From NCBI GenBank assembly GCA_958348225.1, contig CATVYG010000019.1, positions 1 through 41,910 on the forward strand: a stretch of DNA of 41,910 bases, read 5' to 3'. The translations under genes and the position numbers were made by a program. Under the pieces are notes generated by a model. That model made no database searches. It was not told the origin of the DNA and saw nothing but the letters and a program-made list of their open reading frames with translations. This DNA comes from an uncultured Collinsella sp. (lineage in GTDB: Bacteria > Actinomycetota > Coriobacteriia > Coriobacteriales > Coriobacteriaceae). Shown here one piece after another: positions 33,252 through 41,817 of the stretch. Position 1 is the first letter of the stretch; every line of letters starts with the position of its first letter.

Positions 33252-33506
33252 TTATTCCACGGTGCCGTAGACGGCGCCCCAGCCGTGGGCGGCCAAGGCG
33301 GAGTTGAGCTGGTCGCAAAGCGATTGGCGGTCGTAGTAGCCGGGCGGCAAAAGGTTGACGATTTCCATGAGGTCGGGCGCGAGGTCCAAGATCTCGGCCT
33401 GCACGATGAGATCCAGGCGGTCGATGGCGCGGCGGTCATAAAACAGTCCGTCGACCAGGCGCTGCAGGTCGCCGAATTCCTCGGCCTGGAACGATCCGTA
33501 CTCCAT
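33252..33506 (-). CDS. small acidic protein, unknown function
   Basis: I do not recognise this 84-residue protein. It is acidic and Leu-rich (GDLQRLVDGLFYD, ILDLAPDLMEIVNLLPPGYY), with no signal peptide or membrane helix, and looks largely helical. GGAGG lies four to five bases before the ATG at 33506, and codon use matches neighbouring genes, so it is probably expressed. It diverges from the aminotransferase gene. Confidence 0.65.
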   Translation of the reverse strand: MEYGSFQAEEFGDLQRLVDGLFYDRRAIDRLDLIVQAEILDLAPDLMEIVNLLPPGYYDRQSLCDQLNSALAAHGWGAVYGTVE

Positions 33507-33608
33507 AGTGCCTCCTTGGGCGCCCCACACCGGCATGCGCGGCGATTCGTAATTTATTGCGATGGACTTAATCTATCACGGCTTCATACCGTTGCGGCGG
33601 TGGCGGTC

Positions 33609-33614
33609 TATACT
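33609..33614 (+). promoter_or_regulatory. candidate -10 box of the aminotransferase gene
   Basis: TATACT is 41 bases before the ATG. No convincing -35 is seen. Confidence 0.4.
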
Positions 33615-33655
33615 TAGACGAACTGCAACGTCCCGCTTCGCGAAAGGTCGCACCC

Positions 33656-34960
33656 ATGCAGACGATCTACCAGAAGATGGAAACCACCGAACTCGATGCC
33701 GCCATCGAGGCGCTCAAAGCCGAGGTCGCCGAGGTCAAGGCCAAGGGCCTGGCGCTCGACATGGCCCGCGGCAAGCCGTCGCCCTCCCAGGTGGACATCT
33801 CTCGACCCATGCTCGATATCCTCAATGCCGATGCCGATCTGCACGACGGCAACGTCGACTGCTCCAACTACGGTTGCTTTGAGGGCATTCCCTCGGCACG
33901 CAAGCTGGCGGGGGAGTTCCTGGGTTGCCCCGCCGAGCAGACGCTCGTACTGGGTTCGTCGAGCCTGCTGATCGAGCACGATATCGCCGGCATGTTCTGG
34001 CGCTGCGGCTCGTGCGGCAGCGAGCCTTGGGAGGCTTATGAGACCGCGCATGACGGCAAGAAGGTCAAGTTCCTGTGCCCTGTTCCCGGCTACGACCGCC
34101 ACTTTGGCATCACTGCCGACTTGGGTATCGAGAATGTCCCCGTCGCGATGACCGACAACGGCCCCGACATGGACGAGATCGAGCGCCTCGTTGCCGCTGA
34201 CGACTCCATTAAGGGTATCTGGTGCGTGCCCAAGTATTCCAACCCCACGGGCATCACCTTTAGCGAGGACACTGTGCGCCGTCTGGTCGAGATGCCCACG
34301 GCCGCGCCCGATTTCCGCATCTTCTGGGACAACGCCTACTGCGTGCACGACCTGTACGACGAGACCGACGAGCTCGCAAACATCTTTGACCTCGCTCGCG
34401 CGGCGGGCACCGAGGACCGCGTGGTGGCCTTTGCCTCGACGTCCAAGATCACCTTCCCGGGCGCCGGCATCGGCTTTATCGGTGCGAGCCCCGCGGTCAT
34501 CGCCGAGTTCTCAAAGCGCCTGAAGGCCGGCCTCATCAGCGCCGACAAGCTCAACCAGCTGCGTCACGTGCGCTTCCTTCCCACCATCGAGGCGGTCAAG
34601 GAGCACATGAAAAAGCATGCCGAGTTCTTGCGCCCGCGCTTTGAGGCCGTTGAGCGCAAGCTCACCGAGGGCTTGGGCGACACGGGCTGTGCTACCTGGA
34701 CGCACCCCCGCGGCGGCTACTTTGTAAGCTTCGATGGTCCCGAGGGCTCGGCCCAGAAGGTCGCCGCGCTTTGTGCCGACCTGGGCGTCAAGCTCACGCC
34801 GGCTGGTGCTACCTGGCCTTATGGCAAGGATCCGCGCGACACCAACATCCGCATCGCGCCGAGCTATCCCACGGTCGAGGACCTGGAGGCCGCGCTCGAT
34901 GTTCTGGTGCTGGCTGTGAAGCTGGTCGCTGCCGAGCTTGCTCGTGCCGAGCGCGCCTAA
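33656..34960 (+). CDS. PLP-dependent class I aminotransferase, probable aspartate aminotransferase
   Basis: This 434-residue protein belongs to the Aminotran_MocR group of fold-type I enzymes. Despite the name it has no DNA-binding domain; studied actinobacterial members act as aspartate aminotransferases. The lysine that binds PLP is Lys264 in STSKITFPGAG. Other landmarks are MARGKPSPSQ at the substrate side, NYGCFEGIPSARKL, VPKYSNPTG and FWDNAYCVHDLY. The C-terminal arginine region is RIAPSYPT. GAAAGG precedes the ATG by about nine bases. It probably links glutamate and oxaloacetate to aspartate and 2-oxoglutarate, but alanine or broader specificity is possible. Confidence 0.85.
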   Translation: MQTIYQKMETTELDAAIEALKAEVAEVKAKGLALDMARGKPSPSQVDISRPMLDILNADADLHDGNVDCSNYGCFEGIPSARKLAGEFLGCPAEQTLVLGSSSLLIEHDIAGMFWRCGSCGSEPWEAYETAHDGKKVKFLCPVPGYDRHFGITADLGIENVPVAMTDNGPDMDEIERLVAADDSIKGIWCVPKYSNPTGITFSEDTVRRLVEMPTAAPDFRIFWDNAYCVHDLYDETDELANIFDLARAAGTEDRVVAFASTSKITFPGAGIGFIGASPAVIAEFSKRLKAGLISADKLNQLRHVRFLPTIEAVKEHMKKHAEFLRPRFEAVERKLTEGLGDTGCATWTHPRGGYFVSFDGPEGSAQKVAALCADLGVKLTPAGATWPYGKDPRDTNIRIAPSYPTVEDLEAALDVLVLAVKLVAAELARAERA

Positions 34961-35026
34961 CGCGTAGGACCCCGCAAGTCCGCGCCCAGTACTATCCGCA
35001 CTTTCGATACGTAAAGGAGCGTATAC

Positions 35027-35341
35027 ATGGATTTGGGTATTTCCACTAACCCCACGCCGGAGCTCTACACCATCAAGGTGGCCGGCGAGATTGATATCTC
35101 TAACGCCGATAGCCTGCGTAATGCCATCGACTTGGCATTCGAGCAGCCCACCGAGGCCGTTGAGCTCGACTTTGCCCAGGTGAGCTATATCGACTCGACG
35201 GGCATTGGCGTGCTTGTGGGCGCCGCTCATCATGCAGCCGATCACGGTAAGCGTTTTGGCTGCGTCAATGTGCAGCCCCAGGTGATGCGCGTGGTTCAGC
35301 TGCTGGGCGTCGACCAGGAGATTTCGATCACGGCGGCATAA
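35027..35341 (+). CDS. STAS-domain anti-sigma factor antagonist
   Basis: This 104-residue protein is a single STAS domain of the SpoIIAA/RsbV type. The phosphorylatable serine is Ser57 in YIDSTGIGVLV, and the N-terminal strands KVAGEIDISNADSLR are typical. Such proteins release a sigma factor by binding its anti-sigma kinase when dephosphorylated. No kinase or sigma gene is adjacent, so its partners must lie elsewhere. AAAGGAG lies eight bases before the ATG. The gap from the aminotransferase is 66 bases with no terminator seen, so co-transcription is possible. Confidence 0.9.
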   Translation: MDLGISTNPTPELYTIKVAGEIDISNADSLRNAIDLAFEQPTEAVELDFAQVSYIDSTGIGVLVGAAHHAADHGKRFGCVNVQPQVMRVVQLLGVDQEISITAA

Positions 35342-35413
35342 TCTTTGCCCCCAAAAGGGCGTGCCGTTTGGCATATGTTTGTGATGCGCTCGGACGTTTT
35401 GGCGTCCGGGCGC

Positions 35414-35419
35414 TATACT
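35414..35419 (+). promoter_or_regulatory. candidate -10 box of the tat operon
   Basis: TATACT lies 76 bases before the GTG start of the TatA/B gene, just after a small hairpin CGGACG-TTTTGG-CGTCCG (35391-35408). Confidence 0.4.
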
Positions 35420-35494
35420 TGACCGAATGAATAGACGAGTTCCGGCCGAATGGCGCGGTGCGGGCTCGACTCACATCGAGCCTTGGAGGTATGT

Positions 35495-36076
35495 GTGTTT
35501 GGTATTGGAGAGGGTGAGCTCGCGATCATCGTGGTCTTCGGCTTTTTGCTGTTTGGCCCGGATAAGCTCCCACAGATGGGCCGTACGATCGGCCGTGCCA
35601 TCCGTCAGTTCCGCGAGACGCAGGAAAAGATGACGGCCGTTGTTCAGTCCGAGATTATCGATCCGGTGAGCGAGGCCGCGTCGGCCCCGGTCAAGCCCAA
35701 GAAGACTGCCGTCGATGACGATTCCGATGCAGACGAGGATGCCGTCGAGACAGCTGCGCCCGCAAAGAAGGAGACCTTTGCCGAGCGCCGTGCCCGCCTT
35801 GCTGCCGAGAAGGCCGCGAGCGAGGCTGCCGCCGAGGGCGAGGGTGCTGCTGAGGAGGCCGAGGGTGCCGAGCCTGCCGCTGCCGCCGAGCCTGTCGTCG
35901 AGCCCGAGCCTGCTGCAGAACCGGAGCCCGAGCCCGAGCCGGTAGAGCCCACGACGGCCGACCTCTACGCCCGTCGTCCCCGCAAGCGCAAGGCCGTCGT
36001 CGACCAGCTCGCCCGCGAGCTCGAGGCCGAGGACGACGCCGCTGCCGCCGACGCCTCGAAGGGAGGCGATGAGTAA
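35495..36076 (+). CDS. Sec-independent translocase TatA/TatB family protein
   Basis: This 193-residue protein has the TatA/B layout: a short N terminus MFGIGEGEL, one membrane helix (about residues 6-21), the FGPDKLPQMGR hinge, an amphipathic helix to about residue 45, then a long Ala/Glu/Pro-rich acidic tail. The length and tail favour a TatB-like role in substrate handling, but the FGP hinge is also found in TatA, so the subtype is left open. The GTG at 35495 is chosen because TTGGAGGT lies five bases upstream and gives the standard N terminus. Its stop codon overlaps the tatC start by one base (TAATG). Confidence 0.88.
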   Translation: MFGIGEGELAIIVVFGFLLFGPDKLPQMGRTIGRAIRQFRETQEKMTAVVQSEIIDPVSEAASAPVKPKKTAVDDDSDADEDAVETAAPAKKETFAERRARLAAEKAASEAAAEGEGAAEEAEGAEPAAAAEPVVEPEPAAEPEPEPEPVEPTTADLYARRPRKRKAVVDQLARELEAEDDAAAADASKGGDE

Positions 36077-36867
36077 TGCCTATCGGACCTGCGCGCATGC
36101 CGCTCTTCGATCACCTGGGAGAGCTCCGTCGCCGCCTGACTATCGTGGTCGTGTCGGTGTTTGCCGCCGCCATCGTGCTGTATTTCGCCACGCCCGTGGT
36201 GCTCGACATCTTGGAAGACCCCATCCGCTCCTTTGTGCCGGACGGTAAGTTCTACATCACCACCACGCTCGGCGGCTTTGGCCTGCGCTTCTCGCTGGCC
36301 ATCAAGATGGCCGTGGTCATGTGCACGCCCATGATCATCTGGCAGATTCTGGCATTTTTCCTGCCGGCACTGCGTCCCAACGAGCGCAAGTGGGTCGTGC
36401 CTACGGTGCTTGCCTCGACGGTGCTGTTCTTCCTGGGCGCAATCTTCTGTTATTTCATCATCATTCCTGCGGGCTTTGAGTGGCTCATCGGCGAGACCTC
36501 GGCCGTCGCTACGGCGCTGCCCGATCTGGAGAACTACGTCAACATGGAGCTGCTCTTTATGATCGGCTTTGGCGTGGCGTTTGAGCTGCCGCTCATCATC
36601 TTCTACCTGTCCGTCTTCCACATCGTGTCCTACGCGGCCTTCCGCGGCGCCTGGCGCTACGTGTACGTGGGCCTGCTTGTGGGCTCGGCTGTGATTACGC
36701 CCGACGGCTCGCCCGTTACGCTGGGCCTCATGTACGGCGCCCTGCTCTCGCTCTACGAGATTTCGCTTGCCATCGCCCGAGTGGTCATTACCGCGCGCGA
36801 GGGCAAGGAGGGCTTGTTTGTGAGTCGTCTGGACCTGTTCTCGGACGATGAGGACGACGAGGAGTAA
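36076..36867 (+). CDS. tatC: Sec-independent translocase TatC
   Basis: TatC is the membrane receptor for twin-arginine signal peptides of folded, often cofactor-bearing proteins. This 263-residue protein has six hydrophobic helices and the family motifs FDHLGELRRRL at the N-terminal cytoplasmic face, FALPALRPNERK-like FFLPALRPNERK after helix two, and FGVAFELPLII. The C terminus is acidic (DDEDDEE). Translation is coupled to the upstream TatA/B gene. hypA follows within six bases, so tat and hyp genes appear to be one operon. Confidence 0.95.
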   Translation: MPIGPARMPLFDHLGELRRRLTIVVVSVFAAAIVLYFATPVVLDILEDPIRSFVPDGKFYITTTLGGFGLRFSLAIKMAVVMCTPMIIWQILAFFLPALRPNERKWVVPTVLASTVLFFLGAIFCYFIIIPAGFEWLIGETSAVATALPDLENYVNMELLFMIGFGVAFELPLIIFYLSVFHIVSYAAFRGAWRYVYVGLLVGSAVITPDGSPVTLGLMYGALLSLYEISLAIARVVITAREGKEGLFVSRLDLFSDDEDDEE

Positions 36868-36873
36868 ATCGGT

Positions 36874-37230
36874 ATGCACGAGGTTGGCATTGTCAACGGC
36901 ATACTCGATACAGTGATTCGCGCGGCGCGTGGGGCGGGGGCCTCGCGCGCCGTTTTGGTAACGCTGCGTATCGGGGATATGACCGAGGTCGTGCGCGAGG
37001 CGCTCGACTTTGCGTGGGAGACGTTTCGCGATGAGGACTCGCTCACGCGAGGCTGCGAGCTTGCCGTGGAGGAGGTCCATCCACAAAGCGAGTGTCTGGA
37101 CTGTGGCGAGGTTTTCGACCACGATCGTTTTCACTGTCGCTGTCCCCAGTGTGGCGGTGCCAACGTGCGCCTACTGCGCGGCCGCGAGCTCGATATCGCG
37201 AGTATCGAAATTGAAACCCCCGACGATTAG
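36874..37230 (+). CDS. hypA: hydrogenase maturation nickel metallochaperone HypA
   Basis: HypA works with HypB to insert nickel into [NiFe] hydrogenase (and urease in some species). The 118-residue protein begins MHEVGIV, where the N terminus and His2 bind nickel. It has a zinc site made of Cys74-x-x-Cys77 and Cys90-x-x-Cys93. It follows tatC by six bases and precedes hypB by about 55 bases. No hydrogenase structural gene is in the window. Confidence 0.93.
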   Translation: MHEVGIVNGILDTVIRAARGAGASRAVLVTLRIGDMTEVVREALDFAWETFRDEDSLTRGCELAVEEVHPQSECLDCGEVFDHDRFHCRCPQCGGANVRLLRGRELDIASIEIETPDD

Positions 37231-37285
37231 CCCGCTAGCCATCTGGTGATGGGGTATAAAGGGGCCAAAGTAAGGAGTGCCGAGT

Positions 37286-37969
37286 ATGGCCGAGAAAACG
37301 ATTGATATCGCGTCGCCGATTCTGTCGCGCAACGAGCGCCTGGCAGATCAGTTGCGTCAGCGATTTAAAGAGACAAACACCTATGTGATCAACGTCTTGT
37401 CGAGCCCCGGTTCGGGCAAGACCACCACGATCTTGGGCACCAACGAGCGCCTGCGCGACAAGGCCGGCCTGCGCTGTGCCGTCATCGAGGGCGATATCGC
37501 CTCGGATGTCGACGCCATCACCATGAAGGAAGCCGGCATGCCCGCCATCCAGATCAACACGGGCGGCCTGTGCCACCTCGAGGGTAACATGATCATGGAG
37601 GCCGTTGACGCGTTCGACCAGGCGGTGGGCCTTCAAAACATCGACGTCATCTTTATCGAAAACGTGGGCAACCTGGTCTGCCCGGTCGACTTTGACCTGG
37701 GCGAGAACCTGTCCATCATGATCCTCTCGGTGCCCGAGGGCGACGACAAGCCCATCAAGTACCCGGGCATCTTCCAGCACGCCGGCGCACAGCTGCTCAA
37801 CAAGGTCGACGTGGCCCCGGCTTTCGATTTTGACATGGATGGGTATACTAAGACACTCGATGACCTCAATCCGCAGGCGCCGCGGTTTGCCGTGAGCGCG
37901 CGCAAGGGCGAGGGCATGGATGCCTGGTGCGATTGGCTCATCGGGCAGATTGAGCAAGCAAGGGCGTAA
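37286..37969 (+). CDS. hypB: hydrogenase nickel incorporation GTPase HypB
   Basis: HypB is a GTPase of the SIMIBI class that delivers nickel together with HypA. The 227-residue protein has Walker A SSPGSGKTT at 39-47, the switch region EGDIASDVDA, the metal-binding Cys96-His97 in NTGGLCHLEG, and IENVGNLVCP. It lacks the N-terminal CCGGC motif and the His-rich stretch seen in some HypBs, so it is not a nickel-storage form. The ATG at 37286 is chosen because AAGGAG lies eight to nine bases upstream; a GTG at 37277 is too close to it. It belongs to the tat-hyp operon. Confidence 0.94.
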   Translation: MAEKTIDIASPILSRNERLADQLRQRFKETNTYVINVLSSPGSGKTTTILGTNERLRDKAGLRCAVIEGDIASDVDAITMKEAGMPAIQINTGGLCHLEGNMIMEAVDAFDQAVGLQNIDVIFIENVGNLVCPVDFDLGENLSIMILSVPEGDDKPIKYPGIFQHAGAQLLNKVDVAPAFDFDMDGYTKTLDDLNPQAPRFAVSARKGEGMDAWCDWLIGQIEQARA

Positions 37970-38023
37970 GTCGGCCGCCATACGGGCGGGCGTAGCCGCA
38001 GAGATACGAGATAGGAGCCTCTT

Positions 38024-40618
38024 TTGAAGCTCGTCATCGCCGAGAAAAACGACGCCGCGCGTCAGATCGCCGAGCGTCTGTCCACGGGTAAGCCCAAAAA
38101 GGACAAGGTGTACAACACCGCCATCTACCGTTTTGAGTGGAAGGGCGAGGAGTGCGTGACCATCGGTCTTGCCGGTCACATCCTGGCGCCCGATTTTTGC
38201 GACAGTGTGCTGTTCGATAAAAAGCTGGGCTGGTATTCGGTCACCGAGGACGGCGAGATGCTGCCGGCCGACATACCCGATGGCCTGGCGCGTCCGCCCT
38301 ACGACACCAAGCGCAAGCCGTTTCTTGCCGATGGCATCTCCATCAAGGGCTGGAAGCTCGAGAGCCTGCCCTATCTCACCTGGGCGCCCGTCATTAAGCT
38401 GCCGGCCGAGAAGGAGCTCATTCGCTCGCTTAAGAACCTTGCCAAGAAGTCCGACAGCGTCATTATCGCCACGGACTTCGACCGTGAGGGCGAGCTGATC
38501 GGTTCGGACGCTCTCAACAAGGTGCGCGAGGTTGCGCCCGACTTGCCGGTCGCCCGCGCCCAGTACTCTTCGTTTACCAAGGCCGAGATCACGCAGGCCT
38601 TCGATAATCTCGTCTCGCTCGACCAGAATCTGGCCGACGCCGGCGAGAGCCGCCAGCACATCGACCTCATTTGGGGCGCGGTGCTCACGCGTTACCTGAC
38701 GCTCGCCAAGTTTGGCGGCTTTGGTAACGTGCGCTCTGCCGGCCGCGTGCAGACGCCGACGCTTGCCCTGGTGGTCGAGCGCGAGCGCGAGCGCATGGCG
38801 TTTGTGCCCGAGGACTATTGGCAGATCCGCGGCATGGGTGCCGCACGGGGTGCTGCCGAGGACGACCGCTTTAAGATTGCGCACAAGACGGCGCGCTTTA
38901 CCGACAAGGACGCTGCCGAGACGGCGTATGGTCACGTCGACGGCGCTACGACGGCGACCGTTGCCGCGGTGACCAAGCGCTCGCGTAAGCAGCAACCGCC
39001 CACGCCGTTTGCGACCACCTCGCTGCAGGCTGCCGCCGCGGCCGAGGGCATCTCGCCTGCGCGTACCATGCGCATCGCCGAGTCCCTCTACATGGCGGGC
39101 CTCATCAGCTACCCGCGTGTCGACAACACCGTGTACCCTGCGACGCTCGATCTGGGCGCCGTGGTGAGCGACCTGGCAAAGATTAACCCGGCGCTGGCGC
39201 CCGTATGCAAAAAAGTGCTCGCCGGCCCCATGAAGCCCACGCGCGGCAAGGTCGAGACTACCGACCACCCGCCTATCTATCCCACGGGCGAGGGCGATCC
39301 GTCCACGCTCGACGGCGGTCAGCGCAAGCTCTACGACCTCATCGCCCGTCGCTTCCTGGCAACGCTCATGGGGCCCGCGACCATCGAGAACACCAAGCTC
39401 GAGCTCGATGTGAACGGCGAGCCGTTCGTGGCTTCGGGCGATGTGCTCGTGACCCCGGGTTTCCGCGAGGCGTACCCGTACGGTCTCAAGCGCGACGAGC
39501 AGATGCCGCCGCTGGAGCAGGGCGATACGGTCGATGTGTTCGACATTAAGCTCGAGGCCAAGCAGACCGAGCCGCCCGCGCGCTACAGCCAGGGCAAGCT
39601 CGTGCAGGAGATGGAAAAGCGCGGCCTGGGCACCAAGTCTACGCGCGCGAGCATCATCGAGCGCCTGTATGCCGTGCGCTATCTCAAAAATGATCCCGTG
39701 GAGCCGAGTCAGCTGGGCATCGCCATCATCGACGCACTGACGCAGTTTGCCCCGCGCATCACGAGCCCCGATATGACCAGCGAGCTCGATGGCGATATGA
39801 CCCGTGTGGAGCGCGGCGAGGATACCGAAGAGCATGTCGTGATGCACTCGCGTGCGCTGCTGGCCGGCGTGCTCGACGAGCTGCTCAAGCATACGCAGGA
39901 GCTGGGCGATGCTATCAGCGACGCCGTCACGGCCGATGCGCGCGTGGGTGCCTGCCCCAAGTGCGGCAAGGACTTGGTTATGAAGACGAGCGCCAAGACC
40001 CGCGGCAGCTTTATCGGCTGCATGGGCTGGCCCGACTGCGACGTGACCTATCCGGTGCCGAGCGGCGTCAAGGTAAGCCCGCTTGAGGGCGAGGCCGCTG
40101 TGTGCCCCGAGTGCGGTGCGCCGCGTATTAAGTGTCAACCGTTCCGCCAAAAGGCTTTCGAGATTTGCGTGAACCCCACGTGCCCCACCAACTACGAGCC
40201 TGATCTTAAGGTGGGCGAGTGCAAGGTGTGTGCCGAGGCCGGGCGTCACGGCGACCTGATCGCACACAAGAGCGAGAAGAGCGGCAAGCGCTTTATCCGC
40301 TGCACCAACTATGACGATTGCGGCGTGAGCTATCCGCTGCCGGCGCGTGGCAAACTCGAAGCGACGGGCGAGACCTGTCCCGAGTGCGGCGCTCCCATCG
40401 TGGTGGTCAACACGGCGCGCGGTCCGTGGCGCATCTGCGTGAACATGGACTGCCCGACCAAGGAGAAGAAGCCCGCCCGCGGCCGCAAGACTGCGACCAA
40501 GGCGAGCGCGGCGAAGAAGACCACGGCAGCCAAGAAGACTTCGACCGCCAAGAAGTCGACTACCAAGAAGACTGCCGCGAAAAAGACGACCACCAAGAAG
40601 GCGGCCGCCGACAAGTAA
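38024..40618 (+). CDS. topA: type IA DNA topoisomerase I, archaeal-type
   Basis: This 864-residue enzyme relaxes negative supercoils by cutting one strand. The TOPRIM domain has ATDFDREGELIG (Asp151, Asp153, Glu155), and the catalytic Tyr363 is in GLISYPRVDN, where most bacterial enzymes have Thr instead of Val. The N terminus KLVIAEKNDAARQIAE and overall layout resemble archaeal TopA. Four Cys4 zinc ribbons follow (from about residue 643), then a tail of Lys/Thr/Ala repeats (KKTTAAKKTSTAKK) like histone H1 tails. The TTG at 38024 is chosen because AGGAG lies six bases upstream and the fold starts at once. It follows hypB by 54 bases. Confidence 0.93.
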   Translation: MKLVIAEKNDAARQIAERLSTGKPKKDKVYNTAIYRFEWKGEECVTIGLAGHILAPDFCDSVLFDKKLGWYSVTEDGEMLPADIPDGLARPPYDTKRKPFLADGISIKGWKLESLPYLTWAPVIKLPAEKELIRSLKNLAKKSDSVIIATDFDREGELIGSDALNKVREVAPDLPVARAQYSSFTKAEITQAFDNLVSLDQNLADAGESRQHIDLIWGAVLTRYLTLAKFGGFGNVRSAGRVQTPTLALVVERERERMAFVPEDYWQIRGMGAARGAAEDDRFKIAHKTARFTDKDAAETAYGHVDGATTATVAAVTKRSRKQQPPTPFATTSLQAAAAAEGISPARTMRIAESLYMAGLISYPRVDNTVYPATLDLGAVVSDLAKINPALAPVCKKVLAGPMKPTRGKVETTDHPPIYPTGEGDPSTLDGGQRKLYDLIARRFLATLMGPATIENTKLELDVNGEPFVASGDVLVTPGFREAYPYGLKRDEQMPPLEQGDTVDVFDIKLEAKQTEPPARYSQGKLVQEMEKRGLGTKSTRASIIERLYAVRYLKNDPVEPSQLGIAIIDALTQFAPRITSPDMTSELDGDMTRVERGEDTEEHVVMHSRALLAGVLDELLKHTQELGDAISDAVTADARVGACPKCGKDLVMKTSAKTRGSFIGCMGWPDCDVTYPVPSGVKVSPLEGEAAVCPECGAPRIKCQPFRQKAFEICVNPTCPTNYEPDLKVGECKVCAEAGRHGDLIAHKSEKSGKRFIRCTNYDDCGVSYPLPARGKLEATGETCPECGAPIVVVNTARGPWRICVNMDCPTKEKKPARGRKTATKASAAKKTTAAKKTSTAKKSTTKKTAAKKTTTKKAAADK

Positions 40619-40639
40619 CCGAGCACATATAGACGCGGC

Positions 40640-40677
40640 GGGGCCGGGTGCGCTAATGCAAATGCGCACCCGGCCCC
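40640..40677. terminator. GC-rich terminator hairpin after topA
   Basis: A perfect 14-bp stem GGGGCCGGGTGCGC / GCGCACCCGGCCCC with a 10-base loop stands 21 bases after the topA stop. There is no T tract, but stem strength and position suggest termination, perhaps for both convergent genes. Confidence 0.7.
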
Positions 40678-40682
40678 ACTTC

Positions 40683-40749
40683 TAAGTTGCGGTGAAATAG
40701 GGACTGTTTTTGCTGGCAAAAGGCCTAATTAATCCCTATTTCACCGCAA
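40683..40749. repeat. family D hairpin, 17-bp perfect stem
   Basis: TTGCGGTGAAATAGGGA (40687-40703) pairs perfectly with its inverse at 40733-40749. The first 27 bases (40683-40709) recur exactly at 41818-41844. The core contains GGGACTG, like the other short repeats. Confidence 0.75.
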
Positions 40750-40769
40750 GTTTTGATCAGTTGTTGGGA

Positions 40770-41750
40770 TTACTTCACCTCGACGGGCTTGGCGCCGGGA
40801 TAGCGGTCCTCAAAGTCCTGACGGTACTTGTTGCTGTTGGTTCCCGGCTCGTTGTCGCCTGCCAGCGGCGCCACGATTTCGTCCTTATGGTCCGCGGGCT
40901 TTGCGTACTTTAGGCTGATCTCCCAGGCATCGCAGATCGCGTCGATGCGGTGGTCCAGGTCGTCATACAGGGCGACGATGTCTTTCCAGGAGCTGTAGTT
41001 CTTAGAGCTCATGGGGACGTCCAGGTCCTCGACGATATCGTAGTACTGCTCGATGGTGTCTTCCGTGCGCTCGGCGACGTCGGCGAGATTTTGACGGGCG
41101 GTGCGATCTTCTTCCAGATAGCTGCCATTGAAGGCCTGCGCGCAGGCGCGGACCTGGCTATCGAGATCTTCGAGCAGGTCGTAGTATTCGCTCAGGCGAC
41201 GGTAGAGGTTCTGCTCGGAGAGGGTCGCTTCGCCGCCATCCTCGTCATCATCGTCATCGTCGTAAAGGCTATTGAGGTCACCGAGAGGCTTGAGGTCGTC
41301 GGAGTCGACATCATGGTGCAGCTTGGTAACCTCGGCAGTCGTCTGCGTGGCAGCGTTGTCGAACGGCTTGATCACAAAGAAAATGACCAGGGCGATGATG
41401 ATTGCCACCAGCACAACGATAACGGCGACAAGCGCCCTGGTGGCGCTCTTTTTTGCAGCGGGGGCCTGCGGTGAATCAGACGCGTAGGCAGACGCCGGTT
41501 GCTGTTGGGGCGGGGTGTCCGCGACGGGTATGCGCTGCGTCGTTTCGACCGCCGCGGGACCGGCAGCGGGGTCGGGGCGATAGGCGAGGGGGTCGTCCGG
41601 CTTAGCTTGCGGCGCATCGAGGGAGCCGGTCTGCTCAAACGCGGGCTGGCCATTGCTCGCAGCTGTCTGCTCAACGGGTGCACCGCACGAGGTGCAGAAC
41701 TTGGCATCATCTGCAAGAAGCTTGCCGCACGAGGCGCAATACCGAGACAT
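40770..41750 (-). CDS. zinc-ribbon membrane protein, unknown function
   Basis: This 326-residue protein starts with a Cys4 zinc ribbon (Cys5, Cys8, Cys19, Cys22). A Pro/Gln/Ala-rich linker follows to about residue 100, then one transmembrane helix (about 106-128, VAVIVVLVAIIIALVIFFVI). The external region begins with an Asp/Glu-rich stretch (DDDDDDEDGG) and a helical part with regularly spaced acidic and Leu residues, suggesting a coiled bundle. Such zinc_ribbon_2 membrane proteins are common in Gram-positive bacteria, without a known role. The ATG at 41750 is chosen because AAAGGAG lies five bases upstream. Copies of a 27-base repeat flank the gene. Confidence 0.85.
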   Translation of the reverse strand: MSRYCASCGKLLADDAKFCTSCGAPVEQTAASNGQPAFEQTGSLDAPQAKPDDPLAYRPDPAAGPAAVETTQRIPVADTPPQQQPASAYASDSPQAPAAKKSATRALVAVIVVLVAIIIALVIFFVIKPFDNAATQTTAEVTKLHHDVDSDDLKPLGDLNSLYDDDDDDEDGGEATLSEQNLYRRLSEYYDLLEDLDSQVRACAQAFNGSYLEEDRTARQNLADVAERTEDTIEQYYDIVEDLDVPMSSKNYSSWKDIVALYDDLDHRIDAICDAWEISLKYAKPADHKDEIVAPLAGDNEPGTNSNKYRQDFEDRYPGAKPVEVK

Positions 41751-41787
41751 TGCCACTCCTTTCGCCACATTTCAAATCAATACGACG

Positions 41788-41793
41788 ATTATA
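41788..41793 (-). promoter_or_regulatory. -10 box of the zinc-ribbon gene
   Basis: A consensus TATAAT on the minus strand lies 37 bases before the ATG. The -35 is unclear. Confidence 0.5.
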
Positions 41794-41817
41794 CCCAGCG
41801 TCCAAAATTCCCCATCA

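Noticed and set aside
37235..40669. 1144-codon open frame antisense to topA
   Set aside because: It mirrors topA and hypB and arises from the G/C-rich third positions; its translation is low-complexity with no recognisable domain.
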